A stretch of 64,000 nucleotides of DNA from Dromaius novaehollandiae (GCF_036370855.1 NC_088108.1:9819448-9883447), one strand, 5' to 3'; positions 28,601 to 43,400 are shown, counted from the stretch's first letter. Numbers and translations are program-made. Notes: generated from the sequence alone by a model not told the origin.

Positions 28601-30224
28601 AAAACCACGTAAATCTAGACATTCAGAAGGGAAAGGCAATAACAAGGAATATAAGAACATATGTTTTGTTTCACAGTTTGTGAGAATGTAATTCCAGTAA
28701 GAAGATGAACAAGCTTCATGAAGTGAAGTAAAAAAGAAATCATCAAATTAATGTAATATACAGTCCACTTGAAGCCATGTTACAGGACCTAACTCCTTTG
28801 TATTTGCTATGGTGTGACCTGAATACAGTAGTTAAGATACAGTATGGATCAAGCCTGGAGGTGGCCTATTAAGACAGCAAATGGAAAAATCCAGCTTTTT
28901 AACTGTTCAGAATCAGGGCTGATAGATTTAAAACTACACGACAAATTGTCGCACAGATTTGAAAGGCTTTCTGGACCTGAGCTATTTAGCTGTCTAAACA
29001 CTGAACTGTGATCCACTGATCTAGCACCAGAGAAAATGGTAATTAAAAGATAAACTAAATCTAAAAGGAACTGCTCTCCAATATTAGAAGAAAAAGGTAA
29101 GAATTCTTTAGTCTGATGTTTTCTGCTTGTTTTCTACCCGCAACTTGTTTTTTCAACAGCCTATGACTTTACCTATGCTAATACTCCACTGAGACAGAAA
29201 TTACCACCTGATAAACAGGTTTAGAAACATATTCATTAACCTGCAGACATGCTGTGCAGTGAGTCCTTAAAGATTTTCAAGTAAAGTAAAAAATAAGCAT
29301 CATTACTTTTGTTGCAGAGATGCCTGAGAGAGAGACTGCTCCTTACTGTTGGTTCCTACCCAATTCCTATATTTTAACAGAGGAAAGAAGGCCTAGCTTT
29401 CTAAGTGCTCTTGGTAAAAGCCTAATACAGCTTAGAACCAGCAATATATATCACCTTACCATCAAATACTTTTTTCCAGACAATACCTAAAATTTTCAGA
29501 AGTCTCCAGCAACTTTGGGAATGCACAAAGAATTGCTAGTCATTTTGTAACAAAAGTGACAACTGAAATCATACTAGAGACACAGAAACATTATGAAGGC
29601 AGCTACACTTACTTCTAAATCATGGCTATCCAAAGGACAATAAGTTTCCTACCCATCCACCTAGTGAAGTTGAACATTTAGTCCTTACTAGCTTTGGACT
29701 GATCAGGTCTTTCTTTTCAAGAAGGAGATAGTATGTTCTCAATATCGCCCTTGCAATACTGCCCTTTCAGCAATAATGTTACCCTAAATTCTTCAGACAC
29801 CTTGATTCATTCCAGCAGAAAGTCACACTGAAGTCTGAGGCAAGTCCAACATCACACTGAATTTTTTTTTTTATGCCTATTGTGATTCTTAAAATCCAAG
29901 AGCCAAGTCATCCCCTCCCACACAAACACCCGTGGGAGTGTAAAAGGCCTCCCGAATCCATGATAATTTCAGTAGTTTTCTGCAGGGAGTGAGGTGGATA
30001 AAGGCGAGTTCTGCAATCACACAAAATGAAAGAGAAGTACAGGTGGTACTAATACTGAGGCAGAAACCCAGCAAGCAGCTACAATAAGCCAGTGCCTAAA
30101 AACAATACTGCTTTGTGCTTTCTAAACTACCCTTGACAGCCAGATAAATCCTATAGTTCTAGGGCTCATGTGCTGTGTTGTCTTTGTGCTGTTGCTTAGC
30201 CTCCACATCTTTGCTGCTGGGGGA

Positions 30225-30412
30225 AAAACTCATTCAGACACTGAATCAGGAATGCATCCTTTCTTGGCAAAGCCCTTAGGGACATACTTGTGGTCCCACT
30301 GAGTTTAAATGAGACTTAAAACATATGCTTCAAGTTAAGCAAGCGCTTCTGAGCTTTACTGATGGGCAAAGGAGCTTCAGCCCATGCTTAACTGCTTTCT
30401 TGACCTGGGAGC
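30225..30412 (+). repeat. Old interspersed repeat copy
   Basis: It contains CACTGAATCAGGAATGCATC, then GTGGTCCCACTGAGTTTAAA, then GCTTCAAGTTAAGCAAGCGC, and CCCATGCTTAACTGCTTTCT followed by TGACCTGGG. This is the 'GTCCCATTGA...ATGCTTAAAGTTAAGCA...TGCTTTCCTGAATCAGG' phrase of a decayed sauropsid repeat, and the best-preserved copy here. Confidence 0.6.
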
Positions 30413-30901
30413 TTGGACATTCTCATACCTGTGACTTCCATCCCAGTGGCTGTATGCAGCATCTTCATCCTGGGATCTGACTCGCACTATTAATGAGTAT
30501 ATAGCTGCAGTGGTCTATAAGGTTACTGCTCCTGCTGTTTGCTGTCAGCTCAGTGCCAGAGGTTTCTGCCCTGTAATAAGAGTCGGATGATTCAGTTCAC
30601 ATTGAACATAGAAAATACGTGAAACGAGGCAGGCACTTAGAAATCTAAGAGATTACTGCTTTTTAGCTCATTCTGATCAACCAGATCAAGGTTTAGACTG
30701 CACCTTTCCACTTCTGCAATTCCATAGAATTGGTTCTGAAAGCTCAATCCATATTTCTTTCTTAATGTACTTCCAGTTTCCTCCAAAATTACCATTTAAA
30801 AAACATAGATATACCTCAGTCACTTACAGAGAAGCCAGACAGCAATTTTACTTATGCAAAACTCAATCAATTTCACATTTGTCGTACTAGAACGCAGGAG
30901 G

Positions 30902-30902
<1 letters not shown>

Positions 30903-30930
<28 letters not shown>
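30903..30930 (-). terminator. COMMD5: (TTTA)n run giving tandem AATAAA signals for COMMD5
   Basis: On the minus strand this microsatellite reads AATAAATAAATAAATAAATA, that is, several overlapping canonical polyadenylation hexamers about 385 nt after the COMMD5 stop. It is a plausible 3' end for the gene. Use of the site is inferred. Confidence 0.4.
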
Positions 30931-30932
<2 letters not shown>

Positions 30933-31313
30933 GAGACATTGCAGAGCTTTCTTACGATACACATTGATGGGGTTTCCGGTAGCAGGCTTTCAAAAATAAT
31001 TAGAGTGATGAATCATAATCAGGAAGAAATGGCTCTTACATCTATTAAGACAGTTATTTAAAAAATGTTTTGATGAATCATGCAAAAACGCTCGCAAACA
31101 GGATTATACTTTTTCATCAATATATTTCTTGTTTTTCCTAAGTCTTAAGAAAAGAGCTGGTGCTTTTAACACTTCAATTGAAAAAATATTTACAGCAGAC
31201 ATCATAAATGCTACACTGCAATTCAGACTGGCAAAATGGTGCTGTTTCTCTGCTTTGGCATTCACAAACCTTGCTGAGGGTTTCAAATCTGTAAGCTCAC
31301 AATTTGGATGTGT

Positions 31314-31415
31314 TCAGTCCTGGATCTTCAGTATGCTTCTTTTTTCCAAATCATTCATTTCCTTCAGTATAAGGGCAACATTGTATCTCAGTTCTTGAAA
31401 CTTTGCAACAGGCAC
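31314..31415 (-). CDS. COMMD5: COMMD5 coding exon 7 (terminal)
   Basis: 102 nt, phase 0, with acceptor CCATTTCAG. It encodes VPVAKFQELRYNVALILKEM followed by NDLEKRSILKIQD and TGA, the C-terminal helix of the COMM domain. Intron 6 in front of it is 6.3 kb, the longest in the window. Confidence 0.95.
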   Translation of the reverse strand: MPVAKFQELRYNVALILKEMNDLEKRSILKIQD

Positions 31416-34400
31416 CTGAAATGGAAGATTCATTTTAGAAAACATGAAAGATGTTAAAAACTTTGGTTAAGGCTATGGACAGCGAACATCCCGCAGTGTC
31501 AGCCCACTCTCTCTCAAAATAAAGATTTTTTAGACTTTAGACAAAGGATTTTAAGTAAATAAAATTCAGTTAATTCAACTAAACCATCTTTGACCACTGG
31601 GGTGGGAAGAGGAGGAGAGCAGGAAAAAGATCAATTCTATCAATACTGAAACACTGTTCCCAAGGAGTTACATTTGTACTTTGTAAAAGCAAATCCTCTC
31701 ACTTCTCCAACAGGCCACAAGTTTGAAAGTGCCACAAGAAGGTGGCTAAAAAGAGTGGACAAAGGAAAGGAGTCCATGGAATCATTTGTTTAAGGAGCTC
31801 AAAGGATTTGCTATGACTTTTCCTTTCAAGTATGTGGTCATGCAATAAAAGCAAGAATACAGGGCAAGAGGCGAGTTACATTTTTTTTTAAGAGGAATTA
31901 TGCTGCAGAAAGTGGGAGATCTATGCTAGTGATCCATTGCTCTAGAGAACATACCAAAATGTGCAACAGCATTTCTTTCATAAATAACAGGGCACAGGAG
32001 AAATAGGAGAGCAAGCTCCCCACACTAGTAAACAAAAGGAAGAATGAAGTGACAGGAGAGTCCTGTGCAAAGTGTGGTGCTGAGTACCACTGCAGCTTTT
32101 TAAAGCTAGCAGTGATACTTGGTAGAGAGAAGTATGAAATTCAGCGATACTTCCAATAGTGTAAAGGCAATGAGTTTTCACTGTCTGACTAAAGAAAGGA
32201 AGCTGTGTCATTCTACAAGGACAGGAGTTTTTAAATGACCAGGAAGAGAATGAAGTTGGAGAACTCGAGAGGTTTACACTATAATAGTCAGTTAGCAGAG
32301 TATATGAAACTTTGCTGCTGCTTACACGCTGCTCATTTACATCAGGTCATTTGAATGTTCTGTTTTACTGTAAGTTAGGAAGAGAGTTTCTTTAGGATTT
32401 CATAAACTGGAGCTGCTATGACCTCCACAAAACCTCTTATTTTTCCTGACTTTTAAAAGCCCTGAAGTTATTTCAAATTTCATGCAAGTTATGTTCAGTT
32501 TGCTTGCCTATGGCTGTGTTGCAGAGCAAAGAGGAGTTTTAGAAAGCCCAGCTGTGGACCACATACTTTTAAGTAGAGGGAGTTGGTAAAGCATGCTTAA
32601 TCAGATGGTTCCTTTGCAGATTCTGTAACTGGGTTGTTAAACCCTGAATAAGCCAAGTGAGAAAGACTTGTTCGTACAGTAGGAAGCTGCTAACTACCCT
32701 GTCTTTGACCAGCTTTGCTTCCTGAAGTTCTAAAAAATAAATCACCTCCTATTAGAGTAGCTGTTAAATAACAGCTACTAAAAATGTGACTGGGTGAACA
32801 GAAGCAGTAAATGAAGGTGTTTCACAGGTGGTCTGCATGTTGAAGGAAGGCAAGTTTTCTGTGCTTAATACTATACCATCAGATATGGAACAATTGTACT
32901 GGGTTACACAATGCATTTTCCATACTGTCTGATGCCAGGAAAGAATTACTCTGGAATGTAAAACAATGGCTGCTGTGATGCAGAAAGAGTCTTGGATTGG
33001 AAGGAGACACAAAGATACCCTGGAACATCATGGAGGCTACAGAAGTTTCAAGCAAATCCTAGACACACTGCTTGTCCAAACTCGCAGGAGAAAAGAATCA
33101 ACCCTCAAAGCAAGAGGGAGACTACTGGGGAAGAGACTCAGCAGCAACCTCAGAGGCAAAGAGGACACGGCACTACTCTACATAGCTGCCATAGCTACTC
33201 GAGATAAGAGAGCCAGGAATTCTTTCATGAGGAAAATAAATGTGTTAGTAAAGTGCTCTTCAATCTCAGTAAACAAAATACATTATCTATACACTGAAGG
33301 TAAAAGATTTAGATTAACTATATAAGACACGTTTTCAATTGTGCAAGTAATTAACATTTGCAGCAATTTATTAAGGGTTATGACTATCACAGGCAATTTT
33401 AAGTCAAGGTTTGATGTTTATCTGAAAGATACATTGCAACTGACTCATTGTAACATGAGTTGCTTCAGGGAAATCCAATGGCTTGTATTATACAGGGAAT
33501 CTGGCTGCGTGATGGCCAGAGTCCCTTCTGGCTTCATAACATATGAAAGAAAGGGAAGCGCCTATTGCTAAATAACAGCAGGTACATCTTGTACACCATG
33601 ATTTAGGATCTCAGGCATATCAAACTCCTGCAAAGTCCCAAAACCCAGTACAGAAATGTTAAGTCTAAGAAGGTATTTTGCTTTGTGAAGCATGAAATAA
33701 GTTGGGTGCTCTTCAGTTTTAAGAAGACTGGAACTATTTTGCTGCTATTCATTTTTATTTTAGAACAGTGAAACAAACATCTGTCCAGATGTACAAGCAT
33801 GTCTATAGCTTAGAGATCTGAAAACAATCATTTGCCACTACCCTTGTTTTCCATTAGGAAAAAGGGGCAAGGTTCAGGTACGTAAAGTTAGGGCTTGAGT
33901 GAGATTTGTGGAACCAGCCTTTCAGACCCAACTCTGTCACTTAACTTCTGTCAAACCTCGACTCCTTTTCCCTTTAAAGCACTTCGAGGTTTGCAAAAAG
34001 GGCCATCCAAGAGCTAATTACTGTTGCTTTGACATGAGGGCAGAACTCTACCTAAAAAGCAGCTACAGGACATTCTCATTTTACACGAGAAAAGAAAACC
34101 GAGGTGGTCACTACACTGTAGTAAAAGTTAGAGCAACGTGCTATAGATTAGGTGAAGCCAGTGTGAGAGAAGAACTCCAAAAACAAACCAGAAGCCTAAA
34201 CTGAAGGAACAGAAATCACAGAGCTGACTTCAAGATAATGCCTCTATAAAGGAGACTCTCCATTCCTCACTCTGCTCCCCCAAACACTTGTGACTAACAC
34301 AGGGAATACTGGACAGGCTACCATATCCAGGTTAACGAAAGCAACAGATGCATATCAGAAGTGAATGTTGGATAAGCACGTGGCTGACGCAAGGAATTAA

Positions 34401-37400
34401 TGCATGCCATGCAGCAACATGGGATGAAGTTCATGAAGCGGCAAGTGCTGTGTAGTGGCAAGTGTGTTTCACTGCTCAAAAGTACGAGACTGAATTTCAT
34501 GCAAACACTTGAAGTGAAAGAATTTCCCACATCAGCTTACAGAACTGGATCAGATGTATACTTGTTTTTACACTAAAGGAACAAATGGCAATGAAAGAAA
34601 TATTGCCAAATTCTTCTTACACTGAGGTCAAAATTTTGACACTAAATCATCAAATCCAAAATACTTGACCTATACAAACACACGCTGCCCTGCCACACCC
34701 TCTCCCCAAAGTTATGTTTACATAACTGGTTGGTCACAACCAGGAGTCTGACTTTCTGAACAGTTGGACTGTTTGGGTACATTTCCTTTTGAAATGCCGC
34801 ACCACTGGCAGGAGCTGTGGAGGCAATGCTTTGGGTAGAAAAGTCTGGTTACATTGTAGTTACTCTCTCCACACACACCTGATTTTATACAAAATGTATT
34901 TTCAGATTTATTACATCTTAGAATCAATTTCCTCATTACTCTGACTTGCCAACGTGAATATTTTTTGTTGTGCCAACTAGCAGAGCATAAAATATCCAGC
35001 ATACAAAAGCCCCACTTTCATCTTTGGAATTGATTATGCTTGAGTTAATCTTCTTTTTTGCAACAAATATATAAACAGGACTTCCTAAGATGCTTCCATG
35101 TTTCAAACACAAACTCTTCAAGCTTGCGTACTATTCTGTGAGCCTCAATATATCTCCCAATTTACAAATGGCACATCCAAAACAAAAGAGGCCTTGAATT
35201 CAAGATTAATTCAACTAAACACTTGTATCAAATGATACAGACATGGTGAGGTGAAGATGAGTGTAAGAATTATAGTGTCATTTATATGAGAACATTACCG
35301 TGAAAAGACTATTTAATGCACACCAACTATGGTTTTGCATTCAAACTGGATACAATACATTTTCTTATCTTGCCACCTAGTCCTGGTTAAAACCTGGTTT
35401 TACAAGATTAATTGCGACTAACTGCTAAGACATAGAAGAGGCCTCATGCTTATCTACACTGATCATAAATTTACATTCAGTTTCATAAATTGGGACTATT
35501 GATTAAGAGGCTAACGTGATAATAGCTTCAAAGAGAAGACAAGCTTTAGGAAGGAAAAATGTTGTTGCTGCAACTCAGAATTGTAAATGCTAGGAAAGTA
35601 GCTGGACAAATGGACAGCAGGCATTTATTCATGCACAGATTTCAAAGATCAGCTTTTCAGAAGGTTAAGAGGTATGGTCGAGTTATAGAAATACGAAGTC
35701 TGGTCTCTGTGGATCATGCGAAAATTGTACCCATAGTCATTATTTCCTTTGGAAGAGACTCAACTGGTGGGGGGGGGGGGGGGAGGCAGAAGATTAGTGG
35801 ACTTTCCTTTACCATTGCAAGCCTGAGAAGCCAAATGGATGGAACAGCCTATTAAGTGCTGTTAAAACTTCTGAGAGCACATCTGAGCGCAGGCACAGAC
35901 CTGGTGACAGAGTAACGTTAGAGCAGTGCACAAATGTGTGTGCTGGCACGGGTACCCACTGCACTCTAGCCAGTCCCATGCTGCTCTGTAGAGCACAGGC
36001 TAATTTACTCTGCTTCCTTGTCTACCCTGAAGACACAGACTTTTTTTTGACAGTCTTCTACCATGCCAAATTACTCTCAGTTATGTGAGAGTAATCCACC
36101 ATCTCATTCGCAATTCCCCTATGGATCAGAAATGTATAAAAAGTCCTAAAAAAGCATCATGCTCTTTTCCCTTATGATATATATGCTACAAAACTCAAAA
36201 TGCTGCAATACCCATTGCTCTTTCAAAATCTTGTCAGTAAACTCACTATGATAAAAAAAGATCAAACAGTGTAAGTTCTCCATGTGTGAGACATTTTAAA
36301 ACTGTTCATAACAGAATTATCTTCTGGATTTATGATCTTACATTAACCCTGCTAGTTAGCAGGACATTCTGTATGTTTGTGAATAAAAGGAAACTAAAGA
36401 GGTGAAGACTATGGTTGCTCACATATGATGCTTTGAACCAAACTACAGATTTATCCTAAAGAGGTACTAACTGTAGGAGACAGACTTATTGGGTATAGAA
36501 ATCCTGTTTACAGCCAGATCTTTGGTATCCAGGTCTAAGCAGCAGCAAAGAGCTGATATAAGAGAGAGCCGCATGGCTTGTCAGATATCTACAATTCTGC
36601 ACGCACTGGACAGGCTCACCAACACATTGCTGCTGCAGAGTAGCTCCAGCAAAGGGTCCTCTCTTACAGACTTAAAAACAAAAACCAGCAACCAGCCAGC
36701 CAAGACCAAGAGTTGACATTACACACCAGGAAACAAAGTCCCAGACCAAAGCAATAAAGAAGATCTGGTAGTTTTTATTTTCTTAAGTGAAACTCACTGT
36801 GCTGTAAAGGGTTAATTTGAAATCCACGGCATCATTTAAGTTCCATGGAATCCCTCGAACAGGACTTTGTGAATAGTCCAGTTCTGAGCAGCACACAGGA
36901 GAGAATGTGATCTTCTGTGAAATGACACCCTAAACATTTTGTAGTGTAGCACAGAAATTATGCCTGCCTCAACAGCTGTCTTCTTGTGAAACATTTTAAC
37001 AGTAAAATCAATCCATTCCTTTCAGCCCACAGCCCTTTGGTGCGTCCTCCAGACTACTACTAACATATGAACTGAAGCCAAAATCTTTAAAGACTCCAAA
37101 TGTAATGCCTGTTGTGCACTGAACTCCTGTACGCACCACCGTGTTATTTATAGAACAAACAGCATTCCTTCTCAAAGGTTAAAAATATGGATGAATTTAT
37201 GCCATTTTCTGGCAAGCCATTATGTACAATGTCATAAATACTGCCACTGACTAATTTTGAGGTAAAAAGCACAGAGGTTTTTTACTTTCTTTCTAGCAGC
37301 AAGGTCTATACTGAGAAAAAGAGAATAAAACTACCTCTGCCACAGAAAAGAATGTTGTCAGGTAGGAGGTTTAGTAGTTATCATACATTATATAAACTAC

Positions 37401-40400
37401 CCTGGTAATTTTCCTGCTATCAAATACCATCATCAGGTCTGAAGGTTAAGGTTGATAACAATACTGTAAGATTTAATCAAATCAGATATTATGGAACAGC
37501 AATTAATATTCTTCTAACAAATGTGGTTTCAACAAAATGTGCCTAGAAACAAGATATGAAATTACTTTGGTTGGCATTTGGTTATATGTTGTGTGTGGCT
37601 ACACTGAACTTGGAGGATTCCAAAGCAAACCAACCAGTGAAATGCACTGTTTACAAAAGCTTTAACATTTCTTATAGTAATTCAACTTTCTAAAAAGAAC
37701 ATCAAGTGGTTTCTTTTTATTTATTACAGCAATCAAACTTACTTCAAAGCGATGAGCTGTCCCATCTGAAAGCTTCAACAGCATTAAAATGGATGGTTGA
37801 AGTGCACGGGCCAATGAACTGAAATTAGAACATTATTAGTATTACAACAACATATATTGGCAGTGTGATTAGTACAGCATTATGCATTAACAATTTAAGG
37901 TGTTCATGTAGGCTTTACACAGAACATATGAATAATTTCAATTATACAGTCACGTATCTGGCTGAATAGGAGACTCAGGAACACAGAATTCCTGTCCAAT
38001 TTACCTCAGCACTGAGGCAAAAAGAATCTTTTATTGTTTAATAATTGCAGGCTTAAGAATATTTTCATTTTAGATAACAATCAATTTAGTGGAACTGTGG
38101 TAGGAGTGAGAGCTGACCAAGTACTACTAGCAGTAAAAATAATGCATGCTGTTTTCTTGTGCAGTTTACCCTGTTGAATTAACCCTCCCCATCCCTTCAT
38201 GCTCTCAACTGCCATCTCAGCTGGGGAATAAAGCTCTTCCAGACTTCATCCTAAAGTTTCCCCCCCAAAGAGGGGAAATGAGTCATTCTTGTGCAGCTTC
38301 CGTCAACGGATGCTGCCAAAGCCTGCTCAGGTACTGACAGGCATTAGAGCCGGAAACCGTACCTCTTCTCAGAGGCTGCTGCTGGATGATAAACAAGAAT
38401 TCCCAGAGGGAGGTTGGTTGGAAAGGAGCATAAGAGGAAGGAAAACAGAAAAGGAAAATGTAGCATTTCTGTGTTGTTTGGAAAGTGAATCATAGGATTT
38501 GCTTGCAGCTTGCAGGCATTGTGCCTAAGGACGTTTATCTGTACATTTTGCTCTCTTACAGGTAAAGATTTTTCTCGTGTGGTATTTCTAGCACTGCTCA
38601 TCTGTGAGTCAGCTGAGCTTGCAGCCATCATAATTTTCACTTAGGAGCTTTTTGCTTGGTTTCAGACTATCCCCAGTCACGATGGGCATCTCAGCTGTAA
38701 TGGTGATGAAAGTGCACCTTCTCTTTTGTCCAGCTGTTCAGGAATGCACTAAGAAATCACCCATGCTAACAATTTAAGCTACTGACAGATACTGGATCAT
38801 CTTCCAATTTCTTTCATTCTGGTCAGTCTCGGTTAGACCTAGACAAAGACCAAGAACCGCACTGATAACAAGCTTCTATTTCTTTACAGCTGTAGCCAAA
38901 GATCCATCTCCTAGCTGCCTCTGCTGTGGCAGATGGCAAGAAGCTGCTCAGAGGACAAGAGGAGCAAGAAGCTGCCAGAACAGGCAGGAGGATCACAAAG
39001 GCCTTTACTCCTGTTTTATGAAGAAACTAGGAGGTAGATCAATGACCAATTGCATGACTATGGCAATGTAAGGGTGCTGTTCTGAAGCCTCTTTTTGTAG
39101 AGTCTACAGCAGACTGTAAGGGTGATAAAAAGTCATTTTAGTTAAAACATATGCAACGTACAAATGATAGTCTACTGGAAAAGCTGAATAGATGATTTCC
39201 CTCCCCCAGTGAAACCAAAAGCTTGGCTGGCTGGCTAGCTGGCTGAGGCTCAATCCATCTAATTGCTTCCATCATCTCCGAGTACTGGTTGAGTTGTATG
39301 AGCCCATCAAACTTTAAACTGTTGAAGAGGGACTCAGAATTTGAGTGAAGTGTTCTAGCAGAGGTTTTAGAGATCATAGCAAACAATGGGCATAAAAATG
39401 TATCATTAGAAGAAGATGAAAACAGCAGCCAGTTGGCAAATATGTGCAACAGCAGCAACCTTCTGTATATAAATTGACTTCCACACTTTAAAAAATTCTT
39501 TCTGTTTCTTACCATTTAATGTTGCATGCAAAACCCTAACAGAAAGATGCATTTTAACATTGTTAACATTTTAAGCAGCACAGGTCAGTTTAACCTTTGA
39601 AAAGTCTTTTCTGTGGTCATGCAAGATTCCTTTCTTTACCTTGTGGATATAGCCACGTCCACTCTCCACTTAAAGTCCTGGACACTTGGCAGCCTACTTC
39701 TTTGTGCTGTGCCTTCAGAAACAGGACGTCTACCAAGTAAATCAGAAATGGGAGATTAAAATGCAAATTCATAAAAGAAACATCAATCTAAACAGAAAAT
39801 AAGATTCTTCATAAACCTGGACAGAACTGATTTCTCTTCTATATCTATCCTCATTTAAAGAAGCTTGAATGAGTGGAGGTTTTGTGTATTTAGGATGTTT
39901 GTGCTCAGATTACCTGTTTTTCCTATGCTTAACTATGGTCCCTGTTTAAAAAGACAAAAAGACAAGCCACTATTTCCAGTAAACTGAGGTCACTATAGAG
40001 TTTAGTAAGAATCATCGTGGTGGCTGGCATATCTATTATTTCAATTCTAATGAAACTAGCATAAAAAGGGATCTTCATGCAAACCCAGCACAAACAGCAG
40101 GAAGAAGCAGGTGGGAACAAAAGACAGATGACTCTAAAGCAAAAGTTGGAATAAACTCACTGTGCTCCTTCAGCAGAAAGCACCTAGTATTAGCTAGCAG
40201 CAAAGCTTTAAATATAATGATATGAGAGTGTACTCTGAAGCATATAGTAAAAAGTCACACAGTGGTTCTTGCTAAAATCTTACATACTTTACAAACTAAG
40301 TTCCTTACGTAGTGTTCACTGCCAACCCCAGCATAACCTTTACAATTTTTGTCTAGTCTAATGTGTAATAAGCCAAGACCTTCATTTATTACTCATATTG

Positions 40401-43400
40401 CAGCAAGAATTAGGCTCATCAAGCCTCAGTTTATTTCTACAAGGAAATGCAGTTGACAGTGATTAAACTTCAGATGCTTGACAGTCTTTAAAATTTTAAT
40501 AGCATCTTAAGCTCCTGGTAAGTAAACAAGCCAAATCTGATACAAAGACATAACAGCCACCCATTTTTAAGTATACATACAGAAATATCCTCAGAATGAG
40601 GTCACTCTTCTGGTCCATTAGGGAGCTAGTCTGGACTTCGTGTTACTTACCATACAGATAGAGAGGTACTTTTTTTTTATTTTTAAAGCATCCAGTGTCT
40701 CTGTAAGTTATTTACGGTGCATTTCAAAGCTACGCCAGCTAAAGGCAGGATAAGAAATGGTACATCCTTTATCCATGGTGCTAGACATAATCTAATTACA
40801 GACTTTACATCAGAGAGGAATCTTCGCTGAACAAATCAAGAACTGCAGGAATGATAGTCTAACATCCCTGCTTAGATTCTTGTGTGCAAGTTAGCTGATG
40901 CCTTTAGAAAATGCCTGGAAAGATTAATGATTTGATAAAGTGCACAGTACTGACAGGCTAAGATCCTCCAATACCCTTGCATGCAATAAAGGGAAGAATT
41001 TATCCTTTTCTTCTTTGGGGGGTGAGAGGGTGTCATAAATGACACACATTCCTAGTAGTATGGCAAAGGAATAAGCAGAGAAAATAGATCAGCTCATTCT
41101 TACTCACTGTCGGCTACTGGATAGGAAGTAGGTCACCACAGCTGGGTGCAACCATGAGAAGTGGGAGCCCAGAGCTGTCATTAGCAGGATTAAACAATAA
41201 GAACAGGCCTTTCCCTCAGTGGTGAGTTGCTGCCAGGGTATTGCTTAACTTGGGGAATGCCTGAAAATAGCCACACTGCTGCCGCTTCTGTAAGTCACAC
41301 TAACTTCCATCAATGAAAGACAGTCCGTTCAGTTCAGCACCAGCAGTTTGGGGGAAGGAGTACAGAGAACAAAGATATTCTAGTTAGGGGTGGTGGGAAA
41401 GGTCAGCAATGCCTGAACACAGATGGAGTTTCCAAATTTTGTTAAGTTATGGAATTTCTGTGGCCAAACTGCAACGCTTTAGTTCTGGTCAGGACTATAC
41501 TTCAATACCAAGACAGGGTCAGGCCTTTTTCAGCTTAGTTTCAGCTTCTGTCAGCACCTTCCCAGTTTGGACAGGATTGCAACTGGAACTGCAAGAATTC
41601 TATAAGGATGACAGAAGGTGCATTGTGGCCAACGTACAGGGAGTTATACAGGCCATTAATCAAGCCACTGACTTCTAATAGGAATGGCAAAATGGAGCAG
41701 AAGAGACTCAATGGGTCTTATATCCAAAACTAATGGAATATAATTATATTATATATTACCATATTATACGGTAAATGCTCTTTGCCAACAGCCACAACAC
41801 ACTGTCAGCATATGCTGCAGAATGCAGGACTTAAGAGTGAGTAAGGCAACATGGATCAATTAGAGATGATCCAAATTATACTGGGAGAAGGATGATACAC
41901 CTGCAGACAAGAACAAGAATTCACCTGCCAAAAGATGCAACAGAAGAGCAATTGAAAATGAAGCATTAGAGAATTTGGTGCAGCAACTGACCTAACAAGA
42001 TCAAAACTGAAGACAAATTCTGGATGGTTCCCTACACACATGACAAGGTGTACCTAGCAGGGCGCTGAGCAGGGAGAATGTATAAATTGGTATGTTTTAA
42101 ACTCTCAAATAGTACACAGAACCCACCTCCATGGTAGAAACTAAAGCTACACTATTAAAAACAATTGTAGTACATTTATTACAAGCTTTCAAGGGGGGGA
42201 AAATTATGGTACTCCATTTCCTTAAAAAAAAAAGTTTTAATTTCCTGCAGTTATTTGATAGAGTCAATTTGGTAAGATGTATTTCTTCTGTAGTCTATAT
42301 AGCTTGAAGGATCTGGAATTGTCGGGACACTGAAATACAAATGTTAACAGCTCTGAAGTGCTGGAAATTTATTTAATGAACAAAATGGGGGGGGGGGAGG
42401 GGCTGGAGAGAAAAGGAAAAAGAAAAAGCCAGGAAAGGATTAAAAAGCTCTGAAATTGATTTTTCTAGGTTTCATAGCTCGTACTGAATTTTTGATCAGA
42501 TGCTAATACTTCCCTTACCATCACTATCATATATATTTACAACTCAATATGCATATGTATGATTCAGTGTTACACTTAAGATCATAAAAGCAGATCTGTC
42601 TGGAAATCAACTCTGAGGTGCTCTTCTCTGTTCTCAAAACACAGAGCAAGATTACATTGGATAATCACAGCTTCTGAAATGAGAAAAAGCTAAATTTTCC
42701 AGCATCGTGATTTCACAGCAGAAAACAATCATGCATGCTTCAACTGACATCTAAATTTATCTTCTTTCTCCACTGCAAACAATATTTCACTTTGCAACTA
42801 TGAATTTTGCATTCTTAACACCTATAATTCAAACAGAAGGGCAAAGAAGAGAAGAGAAGGCTAAATTTATTTTTGCTACAAGAACCATTAGCTTTAAGCC
42901 AAGATCCTAACCAAACAAATTAAATATATTTTTCATTTTGGTAGCACCATTCAGACGCTTGTGAAGGTAACCAAAGTATCATGGCTATGATTATGGGGAT
43001 TCCACGCAGAACATCCAGAGCAATTCTAGGCTAGTGATGCTATATGCTGAGTGACCTCAACTCTCAAGGAGGAGAGCTTTGCCTATGCAAAAAGTTCAAG
43101 CAATTTCCAGATATAAAGGAAACTAAATACAGTTGAGCAGAGAACCATAGAGAAAAAAGAAATCCCTAGAAGGGGCACAAGAGAGAGGCTGTTCAAAAAG
43201 TTATTCATTTAGTACACCCTCTTGAGCTACTGAGGTATATTACGTGGTAAATGAATTCCAGCTAGCACAGCACTTCATATCACATATGTATCATCAAGTC
43301 ACCCAGTATGAACTCTCAAGTCAATCATACATTAAGACTTGATGATTAAATGCAACCTGAGAAAGCTTCCAAGAACCATAGCATATGTAGCTTGCCTCTC

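Larger units (their letters stand above)
23655..31313. other. Spacer between LONRF3 promoter and COMMD5 3' end
   Basis: About 7.7 kb with no exon or RNA gene that I can support. It starts with the upstream CpG island and becomes AT-rich after 24 kb. It contains a TA microsatellite, AAAC repeats, a decayed interspersed repeat near 30.3 kb, and probably the COMMD5 3' UTR at its right end. Short reading frames here show no family resemblance. Confidence 0.6.
31416..37742 (-). other. COMMD5: COMMD5 intron 6
   Basis: A 6.3 kb intron containing fossil transposon pieces (CR1-like 3' end near 33.4-33.6 kb, MIR-like near 33.9-34.05 kb) and a G15 run at 35769-35783. No further exon was recognised. Confidence 0.8.

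Noticed and set aside
32966-33325. 119-codon plus-strand frame next to the CR1-like tail, considered as a LINE ORF fragment
   Set aside because: No reverse-transcriptase or endonuclease motif is visible, and the composition looks random.
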